64,000 bases of DNA from Arthrobacter alkaliphilus (GTDB taxonomy: Bacteria > Actinomycetota > Actinomycetes > Actinomycetales > Micrococcaceae), in contig NZ_JAKEEC010000004.1 of assembly GCF_021483235.1 (NCBI RefSeq), positions 1 to 64,000 of the forward strand, given 5' to 3'. Below, piece by piece: positions 35,450 through 44,646 of the stretch. The position numbers and the translations under genes were made by a program. Position 1 is the stretch's first letter. Each line of letters opens with the position of its first letter. The notes under the pieces are model-generated. The model did no database searches. It was not told the DNA's origin and saw nothing but the letters and a program-made list of their open reading frames with translations.

Positions 35450-35528
35450 GTGACGAATTGTTTCCCTAGGTGACTCTTCGTTTCCCGACCCTTTGTTGGA
35501 GAAATCTGGCCACCCCTACAGTCGACGT
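35450..35528 (+). promoter_or_regulatory. sulfur-regulon promoter module A (sulfite reductase operon)
   Basis: GTGACG at 35450, GTGA at 35470, GTTTCC at 35480, -35 TTGTTG at 35493, 18-bp spacer, -10 TACAGT at 35517-35522, ATG 6 nt later. The same elements at nearly the same spacing occur at 40503 and 44647. The two GTGA(C) half-sites are 20 bp apart, about two helical turns, upstream of the -35, which suggests a dimeric activator. Confidence 0.75.
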
Positions 35529-37274
35529 ATGACTGATACAGCTCTAGCCGGAGCGTCTACGGACGAGGCTGCACCCAAGCGCCCGGCCCGCACCGCCCGT
35601 CCTGCCGCGAAGCCCCACGGCCAGTGGAAAGTCGACGGCACCACGCCGCTCAACGCCAACGAGACCTGGAAGCAGGAAGACAACGGGCTGAACGTCCGTG
35701 AGCGTATCGAGTCTGTCTACTCCAAGCACGGCTTCGACTCGATCGACGGCACCGACCTGCACGGCCGTTTCCGCTGGTGGGGCCTCTACACCCAGCGCAA
35801 GCCGGGGATCGACGGCGGCAAGACCGCCACGCTCGAGCCGCACGAGCTCGAGGACAAGTACTTCATGCTCCGCGTGAGGATCGACGGCGGGGCGCTCACC
35901 ACAGAGCAGCTGCGCGTGATCGGCCAGATCTCCGTGGACTTCGCCCGCGGCAGTGCCGACCTGACCGACCGCCAGAACATCCAGCTGCACTGGATCCAGG
36001 TGGAGGACGTACCGGAAATCTGGCGCCGCCTCGAAGCCGTCGGCCTGTCCACCACCGAGGCTTGCGGCGACGTCCCCCGCGTGATCCTGGGTTCCCCGGT
36101 TGCCGGCATCGCCAAGGACGAGATCATCGATCCCACGCCGTTGATCAATGAAATCGCTGAGCGTTTCATCGGCGACGCCGAGCTCGCCAACCTGCCGCGC
36201 AAGTACAAGACGGCCATCACCGGCCACCCCTCGCAGGACGTGGTCCACGAGATCAACGACTGCGCCTTTGTGGGCGTGGTCCATCCCGAGCTGGGTGCCG
36301 GTTACGATCTCTGGGTTGGTGGCGCGTTGTCCACCAACCCCATGCTGGGCAAGCGCCTCGGCGCCTTCGTGACCCCGGAGCAGGGCGCTGAAGTGTGGCT
36401 CGGTGTCACCAGCATCTTCCGCGATTACGGTTACCGGCGCATGCGCACCAAGGCCCGCTTGAAGTTCCTCCTGGCCGACTGGGGTCCTGAGAAGTTCCGC
36501 CAGATCCTTGAGGACGAGTACCTCGGCTACAAGCTGGCTGACGGCCCCGCGGCCCCCAAGCCTGCGACGCCGGGCGACCACGTCGGAGTCCATGAGCAGA
36601 AGGACGGCAAGTTCTTCATCGGTGCCACCCCGACGGCCGGACGCCTCTCCGGCAGCCAGCTGGTGAAGCTCGCCGATACCCTTGAAGCCCGCGGCTCCTT
36701 CCGGCTGCGCACCACGCCGCACCAGAAGGTTGTAGTGCTGGACGTTGCCAAGGAGCACGTGGAGCCGCTCGTGGCAGAGCTGGATACCCTGGGCCTCTCC
36801 GCCCGTCCGTCAGTGTTCCGCCGCGGCACCATTGCCTGCACCGGCATCGAGTTCTGCAAGCTGGCCATCGTGGAAACCAAGGTCACGGCAGCCACCGCCG
36901 TCGCCGAACTGGAACGCCGCCTGGCCGACCTCGCGGACAGCGGCCAGTTGCCGCAGGCACTGTCCCTCCACATCAACGGCTGCCCCAACTCCTGCGCCCG
37001 CATCCAGACCGCGGACATCGGACTCAAGGGCATGATGCTGCCAACGCCCGACGGCGACCCGACCCCGGGCTTCCAGGTTCACTTGGGCGGCGGGCTGGCT
37101 TCGTCCGACCGCGAAGAAGCAGGCCTTGGACGGACCGTGCGCGGCCTCAAGGTATACGTCGAGGACCTGCCCGACTACGTCGAGCGGGTAGTCCGGAAGT
37201 TCGTGGCCGAGCGTTCTGAAGGCCAGACTTTTGCCGAATGGGCACATTCGGCAGATGAAGGAGATCTGCAATGA
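35529..37274 (+). CDS. ferredoxin-dependent sulfite (nitrite/sulfite) reductase
   Basis: 581 aa from ATG 35529 (leaderless; TACAGT 6 nt upstream). Siroheme/4Fe-4S ligands are C437, C443 (CTGIEFC) and C485, C489 (CPNSC). It has the duplicated ferredoxin-like and sulfite-reductase domains of the NirA/SirA group. Operon neighbours cysH-cysD-cysN and siroheme genes make sulfite to sulfide the likely reaction rather than nitrite reduction. Its stop overlaps the cysH ATG by 4 nt. Confidence 0.92.
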   Translation: MTDTALAGASTDEAAPKRPARTARPAAKPHGQWKVDGTTPLNANETWKQEDNGLNVRERIESVYSKHGFDSIDGTDLHGRFRWWGLYTQRKPGIDGGKTATLEPHELEDKYFMLRVRIDGGALTTEQLRVIGQISVDFARGSADLTDRQNIQLHWIQVEDVPEIWRRLEAVGLSTTEACGDVPRVILGSPVAGIAKDEIIDPTPLINEIAERFIGDAELANLPRKYKTAITGHPSQDVVHEINDCAFVGVVHPELGAGYDLWVGGALSTNPMLGKRLGAFVTPEQGAEVWLGVTSIFRDYGYRRMRTKARLKFLLADWGPEKFRQILEDEYLGYKLADGPAAPKPATPGDHVGVHEQKDGKFFIGATPTAGRLSGSQLVKLADTLEARGSFRLRTTPHQKVVVLDVAKEHVEPLVAELDTLGLSARPSVFRRGTIACTGIEFCKLAIVETKVTAATAVAELERRLADLADSGQLPQALSLHINGCPNSCARIQTADIGLKGMMLPTPDGDPTPGFQVHLGGGLASSDREEAGLGRTVRGLKVYVEDLPDYVERVVRKFVAERSEGQTFAEWAHSADEGDLQ

Positions 37275-37990
37275 CCACGTCAGCCACAGAGCTCCGGTCC
37301 CGCGACGAACTCAAGGCGCTCGCCGAGGCCGGTGCCGCCGAGCTTGGCTGGAACGCGCCTGCCCGCGATGTCATCGCGTGGGTTGCCCGCAACTTCGAAC
37401 TGCCCGCAGTTGCCGTGGCCTGCTCGATGGCCGACGCAGTGCTGCCGGCACTCGTGGCGGACCAGCTTCCCGGCGTCGACGTCCTCTTCCTCGAGACCGG
37501 CTACCACTTCCCGGAAACCCACGCCACGCGGAACGAGGTTGCCGCGAACCTGCGGGTCAACGTCGTGGACGTGCTCCCGGAAAACACGGTAGAGCAGCAG
37601 GACCGCCTTCTCGGCAAGGACCTGTTTGCCCGCGACGCCGCCCAATGCTGCGCGCTTCGCAAGGTCGCGCCGCTGCGTAGGACCCTCGCCGGCTACGAAG
37701 TCTGGTTCACCGGTGTGCGCCGCGACGAAGCCCCCACCCGGACCAACACCCCGCTGATCACGTGGGACGAGGCCAACGGGCTGGTCAAGGTCAACCCGAT
37801 GGCCGACTGGAGCTTTGACCAGCTGGTCCAGTACTCCGAAGACAACATCCTTCCCGTCAACCCCCTCCTGAGCCAGGGCTACCCGTCCATCGGATGCCAG
37901 CCCTGCACCCGCAAAGTGGCCCCGGGAGCGGACCCCCGCTCCGGCCGCTGGGCAGGGACCGACAAGACAGAATGCGGACTACACGTATGA
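37271..37990 (+). CDS. cysH: adenylylsulfate (APS) reductase
   Basis: 239 aa. Besides the ECGLH active-site Cys (C235), the protein has C126-C127 and C209/C212, the four ligands of the [4Fe-4S] cluster that marks APS reductases; PAPS reductases of the E. coli type lack them. Absence of a CysC domain in the downstream CysN agrees with direct use of APS. Overlaps both neighbours by 4 nt. Confidence 0.93.
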   Translation: MTTSATELRSRDELKALAEAGAAELGWNAPARDVIAWVARNFELPAVAVACSMADAVLPALVADQLPGVDVLFLETGYHFPETHATRNEVAANLRVNVVDVLPENTVEQQDRLLGKDLFARDAAQCCALRKVAPLRRTLAGYEVWFTGVRRDEAPTRTNTPLITWDEANGLVKVNPMADWSFDQLVQYSEDNILPVNPLLSQGYPSIGCQPCTRKVAPGADPRSGRWAGTDKTECGLHV

Positions 37991-38973
37991 GCACCTACAC
38001 AACCAACGAGGACTTGGAGTTGGCCGTGCTGGAGAGCCAAGCAACTGAGACGCCGGATGCCGCCCAGGCCCCGCGGTCGGATCGCCTCTCGTCACTCGAC
38101 ACCCTCGAGTCCGAGGCTATCCACATCATTCGTGAGGTCGTCGCCGAGTTCGAGCGCCCTGCGCTGCTGTTCTCCGGGGGCAAGGACTCCGTGGTCATGC
38201 TGCACCTGGCCACCAAGGCTTTCTGGCCGGGCAAGGTTCCGTTTCCGGTGCTGCACGTGGACACCGGCCACAACTTCCCCGAGGTCATCGACTTCCGCGA
38301 CCGCACTGTGGAGCGCCTGGGCTTGAAGCTCGTGGTGGGTTCCGTGCAGGAGTTCATCGACCGCGGCGAACTTGCCGAGCGTGCCGACGGTACCCGCAAC
38401 CCGCTGCAGACCGTGCCGCTGCTTGACGCGATCCAGCGCAATAAGTTCGACGCCGTTTTCGGCGGCGGCCGGCGCGACGAGGACAAGGCCCGTGCCAAGG
38501 AGCGCATCCTGAGCCTGCGGGACGAGTTCGGCCAGTGGGATCCCCGTAACCAGCGCCCCGAATTGTGGAACCTGTACAACGGCCGCCACACCGTGGGCCA
38601 GCACGTCCGCGCGTTCCCCATCAGCAACTGGACCGAGCTGGACGTGTGGCGCTACATCGAACGCGAAGGCATCGAGCTTCCCGGGCTGTACTACGCCCAC
38701 GAGCGCGAGGTGTTCGAGCGTGACGGCATGTGGCGCGCGGTGGGCGAGGTTTCCATGCCGCTTCCGCACGAGGAAGTCGTGACGAAACTCGTGCGCTACC
38801 GCACTGTGGGCGACATGTCCTGCACCGGTGCGGTTGTTTCCGAAGCCCGCACTGTTGCCGATGTGGTTGTCGAAGTGGCCGCATCGACCCTCACCGAACG
38901 TGGCGCCACCCGTGCGGATGACCGCATCTCCGAGGCAGCCATGGAAGACCGCAAGAAGGACGGGTACTTCTAA
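37987..38973 (+). CDS. cysD: sulfate adenylyltransferase subunit 2
   Basis: 328 aa. SGGKDSVVMLHLATKAFWPG is the PP-loop of CysD; GGRRDEDKARAKERI and FPISNWTELDVWRYIE are further family blocks. With CysN it forms ATP sulfurylase. The ATG overlaps the cysH stop; about 30 N-terminal residues before DTLESEAIHIIREV are an unconserved extension. Confidence 0.94.
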   Translation: MSTYTTNEDLELAVLESQATETPDAAQAPRSDRLSSLDTLESEAIHIIREVVAEFERPALLFSGGKDSVVMLHLATKAFWPGKVPFPVLHVDTGHNFPEVIDFRDRTVERLGLKLVVGSVQEFIDRGELAERADGTRNPLQTVPLLDAIQRNKFDAVFGGGRRDEDKARAKERILSLRDEFGQWDPRNQRPELWNLYNGRHTVGQHVRAFPISNWTELDVWRYIEREGIELPGLYYAHEREVFERDGMWRAVGEVSMPLPHEEVVTKLVRYRTVGDMSCTGAVVSEARTVADVVVEVAASTLTERGATRADDRISEAAMEDRKKDGYF

Positions 38974-40400
38974 TGAGCACCGAAACCGCACTGCTGGAGA
39001 CCGGCCTGCGCGAATCCACCTTGTTCCGCTTCGCCACCGCTGGATCCGTCGACGACGGCAAGTCCACCCTGGTGGGCCGCCTGCTGCACGACTCCAAGGC
39101 GATCCTTGCAGACCAGCTCGACGCCGTGGCCCGCACCTCGGCTGACCGTGGCTTCGGCGGGGCAGGCGCCACCGGCAGCCAGGCGATCGACCTTGCCCTC
39201 CTGACCGACGGCCTCCGCGCCGAGCGCGAGCAGGGCATCACCATCGATGTCGCCTATCGCTACTTCGCCACCGATCGCCGCAGCTTCATCCTCGCGGACT
39301 GCCCCGGCCACGTTCAGTACACCAAGAACACGGTGACGGGCGCGTCCACTGCGGATGCCGTCGTCGTACTCATCGACGCCCGCAAGGGAGTCCTGGAGCA
39401 GACCCGCCGCCACCTTTCGGTGCTGCAGTTGCTCCGTGTGGCGCACGTGATCGTCGCAGTGAACAAGATCGACCTCGTGGACTTCAGCGAGTCGGTCTTC
39501 CGCGAGATTGAGGCGGACGTGCAGAAGGTTGCCCGCGAACTTGGTTTGGGCCGTGAAGATTCAAACACAGGCGGCATCACCGATCTTTTCGTCATCCCGG
39601 TATCGGCGCTCGACGGCGACAACGTCGTGGACCGCTCGGACCGCACCCCCTGGTACGGCGGTCCTGCCTTGCTCGAAGTCCTTGAGACCCTTCCAGCCGC
39701 CGACGAGCTCGAAAGCCACCTGGAGAGTTTCCGTTTCCCGGTCCAGCTGGTCATCCGGCCGCAGGGTGCGCTGGCTCCCGACGCCGTTGCCGCAGGGCTC
39801 GACGTCGAGGCGTACCGCGACTACCGCGCCTACGCCGGCCAGATCACGGAAGGAACCGTGACACTTGGCGACAAAGTCACGGTCCTGAGCCCGGGTCACG
39901 AGCCCCGGATCACCACAGTGACCGGGATCGACTTCGCCGGCAGCGAGTTGGCTGAAGCTACGGCTCCCCAGTCGGTAGCGATCCGCTTGGCAGATGAAAT
40001 CGACATCGCCCGCGGCGACACCATTGCCGCGGCCGGGACGGTGCGGGAGAGCTCGGCCGACCTGTACGCGGCGCTGTGCTGGCTTTCGCCGAAACCGTTG
40101 CGCGAGGGCGCCAAGGTACTCGTGAAGCACGGGACCCGCACTGTCCAGGCGCTGGTGCGCAATGTGACGGGCAAGCTGGACCTCGCCACCTTCAACGTGG
40201 AGGCGGCCTCCAGCCTTGAGTTGAACGACATCGGCAACGCCCAGCTTCGACTGGCTGCGCCGCTGCCCTTGGAGAACTACCTGCACCACCGCCGCACGGG
40301 TGCCTTCCTGGTGATCGACCCCGTGGACGGCAACACCCTGGCCGCAGGCTTGGTCAAGGACCACCCGGGCGACCATGAAGACGAACGTTACGTCATCTGA
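38973..40400 (+). CDS. cysN: sulfate adenylyltransferase subunit 1 (GTPase)
   Basis: 475 aa. GTPase motifs: GSVDDGKS at 24-31, DCPGH, NKID. No C-terminal APS-kinase (CysC) extension. Activates sulfate together with CysD. Start overlaps the cysD stop (TAATG). A strong terminator follows the gene. Confidence 0.94.
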   Translation: MSTETALLETGLRESTLFRFATAGSVDDGKSTLVGRLLHDSKAILADQLDAVARTSADRGFGGAGATGSQAIDLALLTDGLRAEREQGITIDVAYRYFATDRRSFILADCPGHVQYTKNTVTGASTADAVVVLIDARKGVLEQTRRHLSVLQLLRVAHVIVAVNKIDLVDFSESVFREIEADVQKVARELGLGREDSNTGGITDLFVIPVSALDGDNVVDRSDRTPWYGGPALLEVLETLPAADELESHLESFRFPVQLVIRPQGALAPDAVAAGLDVEAYRDYRAYAGQITEGTVTLGDKVTVLSPGHEPRITTVTGIDFAGSELAEATAPQSVAIRLADEIDIARGDTIAAAGTVRESSADLYAALCWLSPKPLREGAKVLVKHGTRTVQALVRNVTGKLDLATFNVEAASSLELNDIGNAQLRLAAPLPLENYLHHRRTGAFLVIDPVDGNTLAAGLVKDHPGDHEDERYVI

Positions 40401-40417
40401 CGTTCTTTACGGACTCG

Positions 40418-40481
40418 AACCGCAGTTTGTTTCCCAAACCCCGCCTTCACGGCGCGGGATGGGAAACAAGCTGCGGTTTTT
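40418..40481 (+). terminator. rho-independent terminator of the cys operon
   Basis: Arms AACCGCAGTTTGTTTCCCA (40418-40436) and 40460-40478 pair over 19 bp with one G-T wobble, 23-nt loop, then a TTT run within GGTTTTTGCG. It ends the sulfite reductase-cysHDN transcript 18 nt beyond the cysN stop. Confidence 0.88.
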
Positions 40482-40502
40482 GCGTGCCGGAGCGCCGCGA
40501 TT

Positions 40503-40580
40503 GTGACGCCGCATGAACCTGCGTGACCCCGGGTTTCCGGGTCATTGAACGGCAAATATGGCAGTCCCTATGGTGAATCC
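40503..40580 (+). promoter_or_regulatory. sulfur-regulon promoter module C (sulfonate-type ABC operon)
   Basis: GTGACGCCG at 40503, GCGTGA at 40521, GTTTCCGG at 40533, -35 TTGAAC at 40545, 18-bp spacer, -10 TATGGT at 40569-40574, then 6 nt to ATG 40581. Offsets (0, 18, 30, 42, 66, 78) are identical to those of module B at 44647. Confidence 0.78.
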
Positions 40581-40637
40581 ATGACCGTTTCGGATTGGTC
40601 CTTGCCTGCCCGCCAGGGGCGATGTCGCGGGGCCTGA
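40581..40637 (+). CDS. leaderless 18-codon upstream ORF, candidate Cys-responsive leader peptide
   Basis: Encodes MTVSDWSLPARQGRCRGA and stops 42 nt before the binding-protein gene. Its ATG is 6 nt after the -10 box, exactly where the sulfite reductase and cysG coding starts lie relative to theirs. One Cys codon (TGT) sits between two Arg codons near the end, and GCGGG/CCCGC can pair across the stop region. Leaderless Cys-containing upstream ORFs attenuate sulfur genes in mycobacteria; that role is inferred here. Confidence 0.5.
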   Translation: MTVSDWSLPARQGRCRGA

Positions 40638-40679
40638 GAACCCGCCAAGCCCCCCGTACCGCATCATAAGGATCTCCCA

Positions 40680-41849
40680 ATGACCAAGACCCCAGAACCC
40701 ACCCAGCCCGGCTCGACGCCGGGAACCACCAGGATCGTCGCCGGCGGAAACAACAAACCCAAGCGCCGCCGCACGCTCGAGATCGGCATCGCCGTCGGAC
40801 TCGTCCTCCTGATCGCCGTCGGCGCCGCCGTCGCGTCGGTGGTGGGCAAGAACAACGAAACCCAGGCTGCCGCCGCAGCGGCAACGCCCGCGACCACGCC
40901 TGCCGCGGAGCTCAAGCTCGGCTACTTCGGCAACGTCACCCACGCCCCGGCCCTCGTCGGAGTCAGCAAAGGCCTCCTCGCCAAGGAACTGGGCACCACC
41001 AAGCTGACCACGCAGATCTTCAACGCCGGGCCGGCAGCGGTCGAGGCACTGAACGCCGGCGCGATCGACGCCGCGTACCTCGGCCCGAATCCGGCGATCA
41101 ACTCCTTCGTTCAGAGCAAGGGCGCCTCCATCAACATCATCGCCGGTGCAGCGTCCGGCGGTGCCCAGCTCGTGGTCAAGCCCGGCATCAATTCAGCCGC
41201 GGACCTCAAGGGAAAGACTCTCGCTTCGCCGCAGCTCGGCGGCACGCAGGACGTGGCTTTGCGGGCCTGGCTGGGCAAACAGGGCCTGAAGACCAACGCG
41301 AATGGTGGGGGAGACGTCGCCATCAACCCGACCGAGAACGCCCAGACCCTCAAGCTTTTCCAGGATGGCAAGCTCGACGGCGCGTGGTTGCCTGAGCCGT
41401 GGGCGTCGCGCCTGGTGCTCCAGGCCGGAGCCAAGGTGCTCGTGGACGAAAAGGATCTCTGGGAGAAGGGGCAGTTCCCGACCACCATCCTGATCGTGAG
41501 CAAGAAGTTCGCCGCCGAGCACCCCGAGACTGTGACTGCGTTGCTCAAAGGCAACAAGGCTTCCGTTGACTGGCTCAACAGCGCATCGGCCGCCGACAAG
41601 GCCAGCACCATCAACGACGCGCTGAAGGCAACCGCCGGCAGCACCCTTCCGGCCGACGTCATTGACCGGTCCTTGAAGAACATCACTTTCACCGTTGACC
41701 CGCTGGCCGGAACCTACAAGAAGCTCCTGCAGGATGGCGTGGACGCGGGAATTACAAAGCAAGCCGACATCAACGGAATCTTCGACCTGCGCGCCCTCAA
41801 CAGCGTGGCCGGCCAGAAGGTCTCCGCCGCCGGCCTCGGCCAAGACTGA
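40680..41849 (+). CDS. sulfonate/taurine-type ABC transporter substrate-binding protein
   Basis: 389 aa. A long Pro/Thr-rich and basic cytoplasmic N-terminus leads to one hydrophobic anchor (IGIAVGLVLLIAVGAAVASVV, written here as its core positions about 40-60) instead of a lipobox. The solute-binding fold is of the SsuA/TauA/NrtA type (LKLGYFGNVTHAPALVGVSKG, GAIDAAYLGPNPAINSFVQ, LASPQLGGTQDVALRAWL). AAGGATC precedes the ATG. Followed by matching ATPase and permease genes; sulfur context suggests sulfonates, sulfate esters or thiosulfate-like compounds. Confidence 0.85.
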   Translation: MTKTPEPTQPGSTPGTTRIVAGGNNKPKRRRTLEIGIAVGLVLLIAVGAAVASVVGKNNETQAAAAAATPATTPAAELKLGYFGNVTHAPALVGVSKGLLAKELGTTKLTTQIFNAGPAAVEALNAGAIDAAYLGPNPAINSFVQSKGASINIIAGAASGGAQLVVKPGINSAADLKGKTLASPQLGGTQDVALRAWLGKQGLKTNANGGGDVAINPTENAQTLKLFQDGKLDGAWLPEPWASRLVLQAGAKVLVDEKDLWEKGQFPTTILIVSKKFAAEHPETVTALLKGNKASVDWLNSASAADKASTINDALKATAGSTLPADVIDRSLKNITFTVDPLAGTYKKLLQDGVDAGITKQADINGIFDLRALNSVAGQKVSAAGLGQD

Positions 41850-41891
41850 ACCACGCATTCAACAATCGAGCAACAAACGGAGGACGGGACC

Positions 41892-42629
41892 ATGCCAGTC
41901 GTACTGGAACACCTGGGTAAACGCTTCGGCGACGGCGCCCCGGTGCTGGACGACGTCAACGCCACCATCCAGCAGGGCGAGTTCGTTGCCCTGCTGGGTG
42001 CCTCCGGCTGCGGCAAATCCACCCTGCTGAACATCATCGCGGGACTCGACCACCCGACGTCGGGCGCCCTGGAGGTGCCCAGCGACGGCGCCGCCTTCAT
42101 GTTCCAGGATTCTGCGTTGTTCCCGTGGCTCACCGCCCGCGGAAACATCGAGCTCGCGTTGAAGCTCGCGGACAAGTCCGGCAGGACCACCAAAGCCTCG
42201 CGTGCCGCCCGGGCCGGTGAACTGCTGGACCTCGTACATTTGGGCGGCGCGGGGGACAAGCGCCCCCATGAACTCTCGGGCGGAATGCGGCAGCGTATCG
42301 CGCTGGCGCGCGCCCTGGCCCAGGACCGGCAGGTGCTGCTGATGGACGAGCCGTTCGCAGCCCTCGACGCGATCACGCGTGACCTCCTCCATGACGAACT
42401 CGAGCGGATCTGGAAGGAGACGGGCCGCACCATCGTGTTCGTGACCCACAACGTGCGCGAAGCAGTGCGCTTGGGCCAGCGCGTCCTGCTGCTGTCCTCA
42501 CGTCCCGGACGCGTCGTCGCTGAATGGAACGTCACGGAGGAACACCGGACCGACGCCGGCCGGGCCGGGGAACTGACCGGAACCATTACCCGCCGCCTGC
42601 GCGAGGAGATCCGCCGCCATGCCAATTGA
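41892..42629 (+). CDS. ssuB: sulfonate-type ABC transporter ATP-binding protein
   Basis: 245 aa. Walker A GASGCGKST, Q-loop FQDSALFPWL, signature ELSGGMRQR, Walker B VLLMDEPFAALD and switch His in VFVTHN. SsuB/TauB family. GGAGG-like sequence (CGGAGGACG) precedes the ATG. Its 3-prime end overlaps the permease gene by 11 nt. The symbol reflects family, not proven substrate. Confidence 0.88.
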   Translation: MPVVLEHLGKRFGDGAPVLDDVNATIQQGEFVALLGASGCGKSTLLNIIAGLDHPTSGALEVPSDGAAFMFQDSALFPWLTARGNIELALKLADKSGRTTKASRAARAGELLDLVHLGGAGDKRPHELSGGMRQRIALARALAQDRQVLLMDEPFAALDAITRDLLHDELERIWKETGRTIVFVTHNVREAVRLGQRVLLLSSRPGRVVAEWNVTEEHRTDAGRAGELTGTITRRLREEIRRHAN

Positions 42630-43569
42630 ACAAGAAACCCTGCCTGCAGGGGAGCACGCAGTGGAGCAAACCTCAGAGTCCCGCTACATCACCTCGCCGG
42701 CCCTGAAGGGAAACCCGGACGAGCTCCGTGACCTCGAGGCAGGCCTGGACAAGCTGCAGTCGGATGCCCACCGCAAGGCGCGCATCGACTGGACCCGGAT
42801 CATCCTCCCGGTCGCGGCGCTCCTTGTCCTCATCCTGGCCTGGCAACTCTATGTTTCCCTCGGGTTCAAGCGCGTCGACCAGGTTCCCGGGCCGCTCGAC
42901 GTCCTGAGCCAGTTCGGTTCCCTCTGGGCCGAAGGCAAAGCCCAGGAAGCCATCTGGACCTCGCTTCAGCGCGGCGTGATCGGCTTCCTCATCAGCGTGT
43001 TCGTGGCAACCCCGGTTGGGCTGCTCCTTGCCCAGGTGCAGCCGCTGCGCCGGGCCTTCGGACCCCTCATCTCGGGCCTGCAGGTGCTGCCGTCCGTGGC
43101 CTGGGTTCCGGCAGCAATCATCTGGTTCGGGCTCTCCGACGGCACGGTGTACTTCGTTGTCCTGATGGGTGCCATCCCGTCCATCATTAACGGTCTGATT
43201 TCCGGCGTCGACCAGATCCCGCCGCAATACCGGAGCGTCGGCAAGGTCCTCGGTGCCTCGCGGCTGCAGATGGCGTTGCAGATCGTCCTCCCGGCTGCCC
43301 TGCCCGGTTACCTCGGTGGGCTCAAGCAGGGGTGGGCTTTCTCCTGGCGTTCGCTCATGGCCGCAGAGATCATCGCGGTGGGCGGCACCATTGGGTTCGG
43401 CCTCGGTTCGCTCCTGGACCAGGGCCGCACCTTGTCCGACATGGCCACCGTCATGTCCGCCATCCTGGCGATCCTGTTTGTGGGCATCCTGATCGAACTC
43501 GTGGTGTTCGCTCCGATTGAGCGCCGCCTCCTGCTGCGTCGTGGCCTGCTCGCGGGGAGCACGCGCTAA
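42619..43569 (+). CDS. ssuC: sulfonate-type ABC transporter permease
   Basis: 316 aa, six predicted helices, with the SsuC/TauC EAA-like loop YRSVGKVLGASRLQMALQIVLPAALPG. A charged 50-residue N-terminal tail precedes the first helix. Overlaps the ATPase gene by 11 nt, so coupled. Confidence 0.88.
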   Translation: MPIEQETLPAGEHAVEQTSESRYITSPALKGNPDELRDLEAGLDKLQSDAHRKARIDWTRIILPVAALLVLILAWQLYVSLGFKRVDQVPGPLDVLSQFGSLWAEGKAQEAIWTSLQRGVIGFLISVFVATPVGLLLAQVQPLRRAFGPLISGLQVLPSVAWVPAAIIWFGLSDGTVYFVVLMGAIPSIINGLISGVDQIPPQYRSVGKVLGASRLQMALQIVLPAALPGYLGGLKQGWAFSWRSLMAAEIIAVGGTIGFGLGSLLDQGRTLSDMATVMSAILAILFVGILIELVVFAPIERRLLLRRGLLAGSTR

Positions 43570-43604
43570 GGAATTCCTCGCGCCACCCCGTGGTTGACGG
43601 GGGC

Positions 43605-44639
43605 ATGAAACGAATCGGTTTTCTTTCCTTCGGCCACTGGGGACCCGTCCAAGGCTCGCGGACTCCCTCGGCAGGGGAGGCCCTGCTCCAGGGGATCGAC
43701 TTGGCCGTGGCGGCGGAGGAAATAGGCATCAACGGGGCCTTCTTCCGAGTGCACCACTTCGCGCGCCAGCAAGCCTCTCCGTTCCCGTTGCTGGCGGCCA
43801 TCGCGGCCCGGACCAGCCGGATCGAGATGGGTACCGGCGTTATCGACATGCGCTACGAAAACCCTTTGTACATGGCGGAGGAAGCCGCGGCCACAGACCT
43901 CATCAGCGGGGGCAGGCTTCAGTTGGGTGTCAGCCGTGGTTCACCCGAGCCTGCCCTGCACGGCTCCCGGTATTTTGGCTATGCACCTGCCGAGGGTGAG
44001 GACGACGCAGCGATGGCACGCCGCCACACCGCCGTATTCCGCCACGCCATCGCGGGCCATGGAGTGGCGGAGGCGGACCCTTCCTTCATGGGAGGCGGCC
44101 GCGGGCTGCTGCCGATCCAGCCGACGTCGCCCGGGCTGCCGCGGCGCATCTGGTGGGGAGCAGGCACCCGCAAGACTGCCGTGTGGGCCGCGGAACAGGG
44201 CATGAACCTCATGAGTTCCACCCTCCTCACCGAGGACACCGGGGTTCCCTTCGACCAGCTCCAGGCCGAACAGATCAGCATGTTCCGGGAAGCCTGGGCA
44301 GCCGCCGGACACGGGTTTGAGCCGCGCGTTTCGGTCAGCCGCAGCATCATTCCCGTGGTCGACGCCGAGGACGAACACTATTTCGGGCTTCGCGCCCAGG
44401 TGGAGAACCGGGACCAAGTGGGCATGCTCGACGGTGCCCTGTCGCGGTTCGGCAAGAGCTACGTCGGTGCGCCCGATGCTTTGGCGGAGGAACTCGCGCA
44501 GGACGCCGCGGTCCAGGCCGCGGACACGGTGCTCGTTACCGTCCCCAACCAACTCGGCGTGGACTTCAACATCAAGCTCCTGGGCAACATCGCCAGACAC
44601 GTGGCTCCGGCAATCGGCTGGGAGGCACCCTCGGCGTGA
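43605..44639 (+). CDS. LLM-class flavin-dependent oxidoreductase
   Basis: 344 aa luciferase-like monooxygenase fold (MKRIGFLSFGHWG, IEMGTGVIDMRYENPLYMAEEAAATDLISGGRLQLGVSRGSPE). ATG 43605 is chosen because GGGGG lies just upstream; an ATG-less extension to 43590 is unlikely. It is 35 nt after the permease gene and probably co-transcribed. LLM enzymes beside SsuABC often desulfonate alkanesulfonates (SsuD), but this protein is not obviously SsuD, so substrate is open. Confidence 0.8.
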   Translation: MKRIGFLSFGHWGPVQGSRTPSAGEALLQGIDLAVAAEEIGINGAFFRVHHFARQQASPFPLLAAIAARTSRIEMGTGVIDMRYENPLYMAEEAAATDLISGGRLQLGVSRGSPEPALHGSRYFGYAPAEGEDDAAMARRHTAVFRHAIAGHGVAEADPSFMGGGRGLLPIQPTSPGLPRRIWWGAGTRKTAVWAAEQGMNLMSSTLLTEDTGVPFDQLQAEQISMFREAWAAAGHGFEPRVSVSRSIIPVVDAEDEHYFGLRAQVENRDQVGMLDGALSRFGKSYVGAPDALAEELAQDAAVQAADTVLVTVPNQLGVDFNIKLLGNIARHVAPAIGWEAPSA

Positions 44640-44646
44640 GCGCAAT

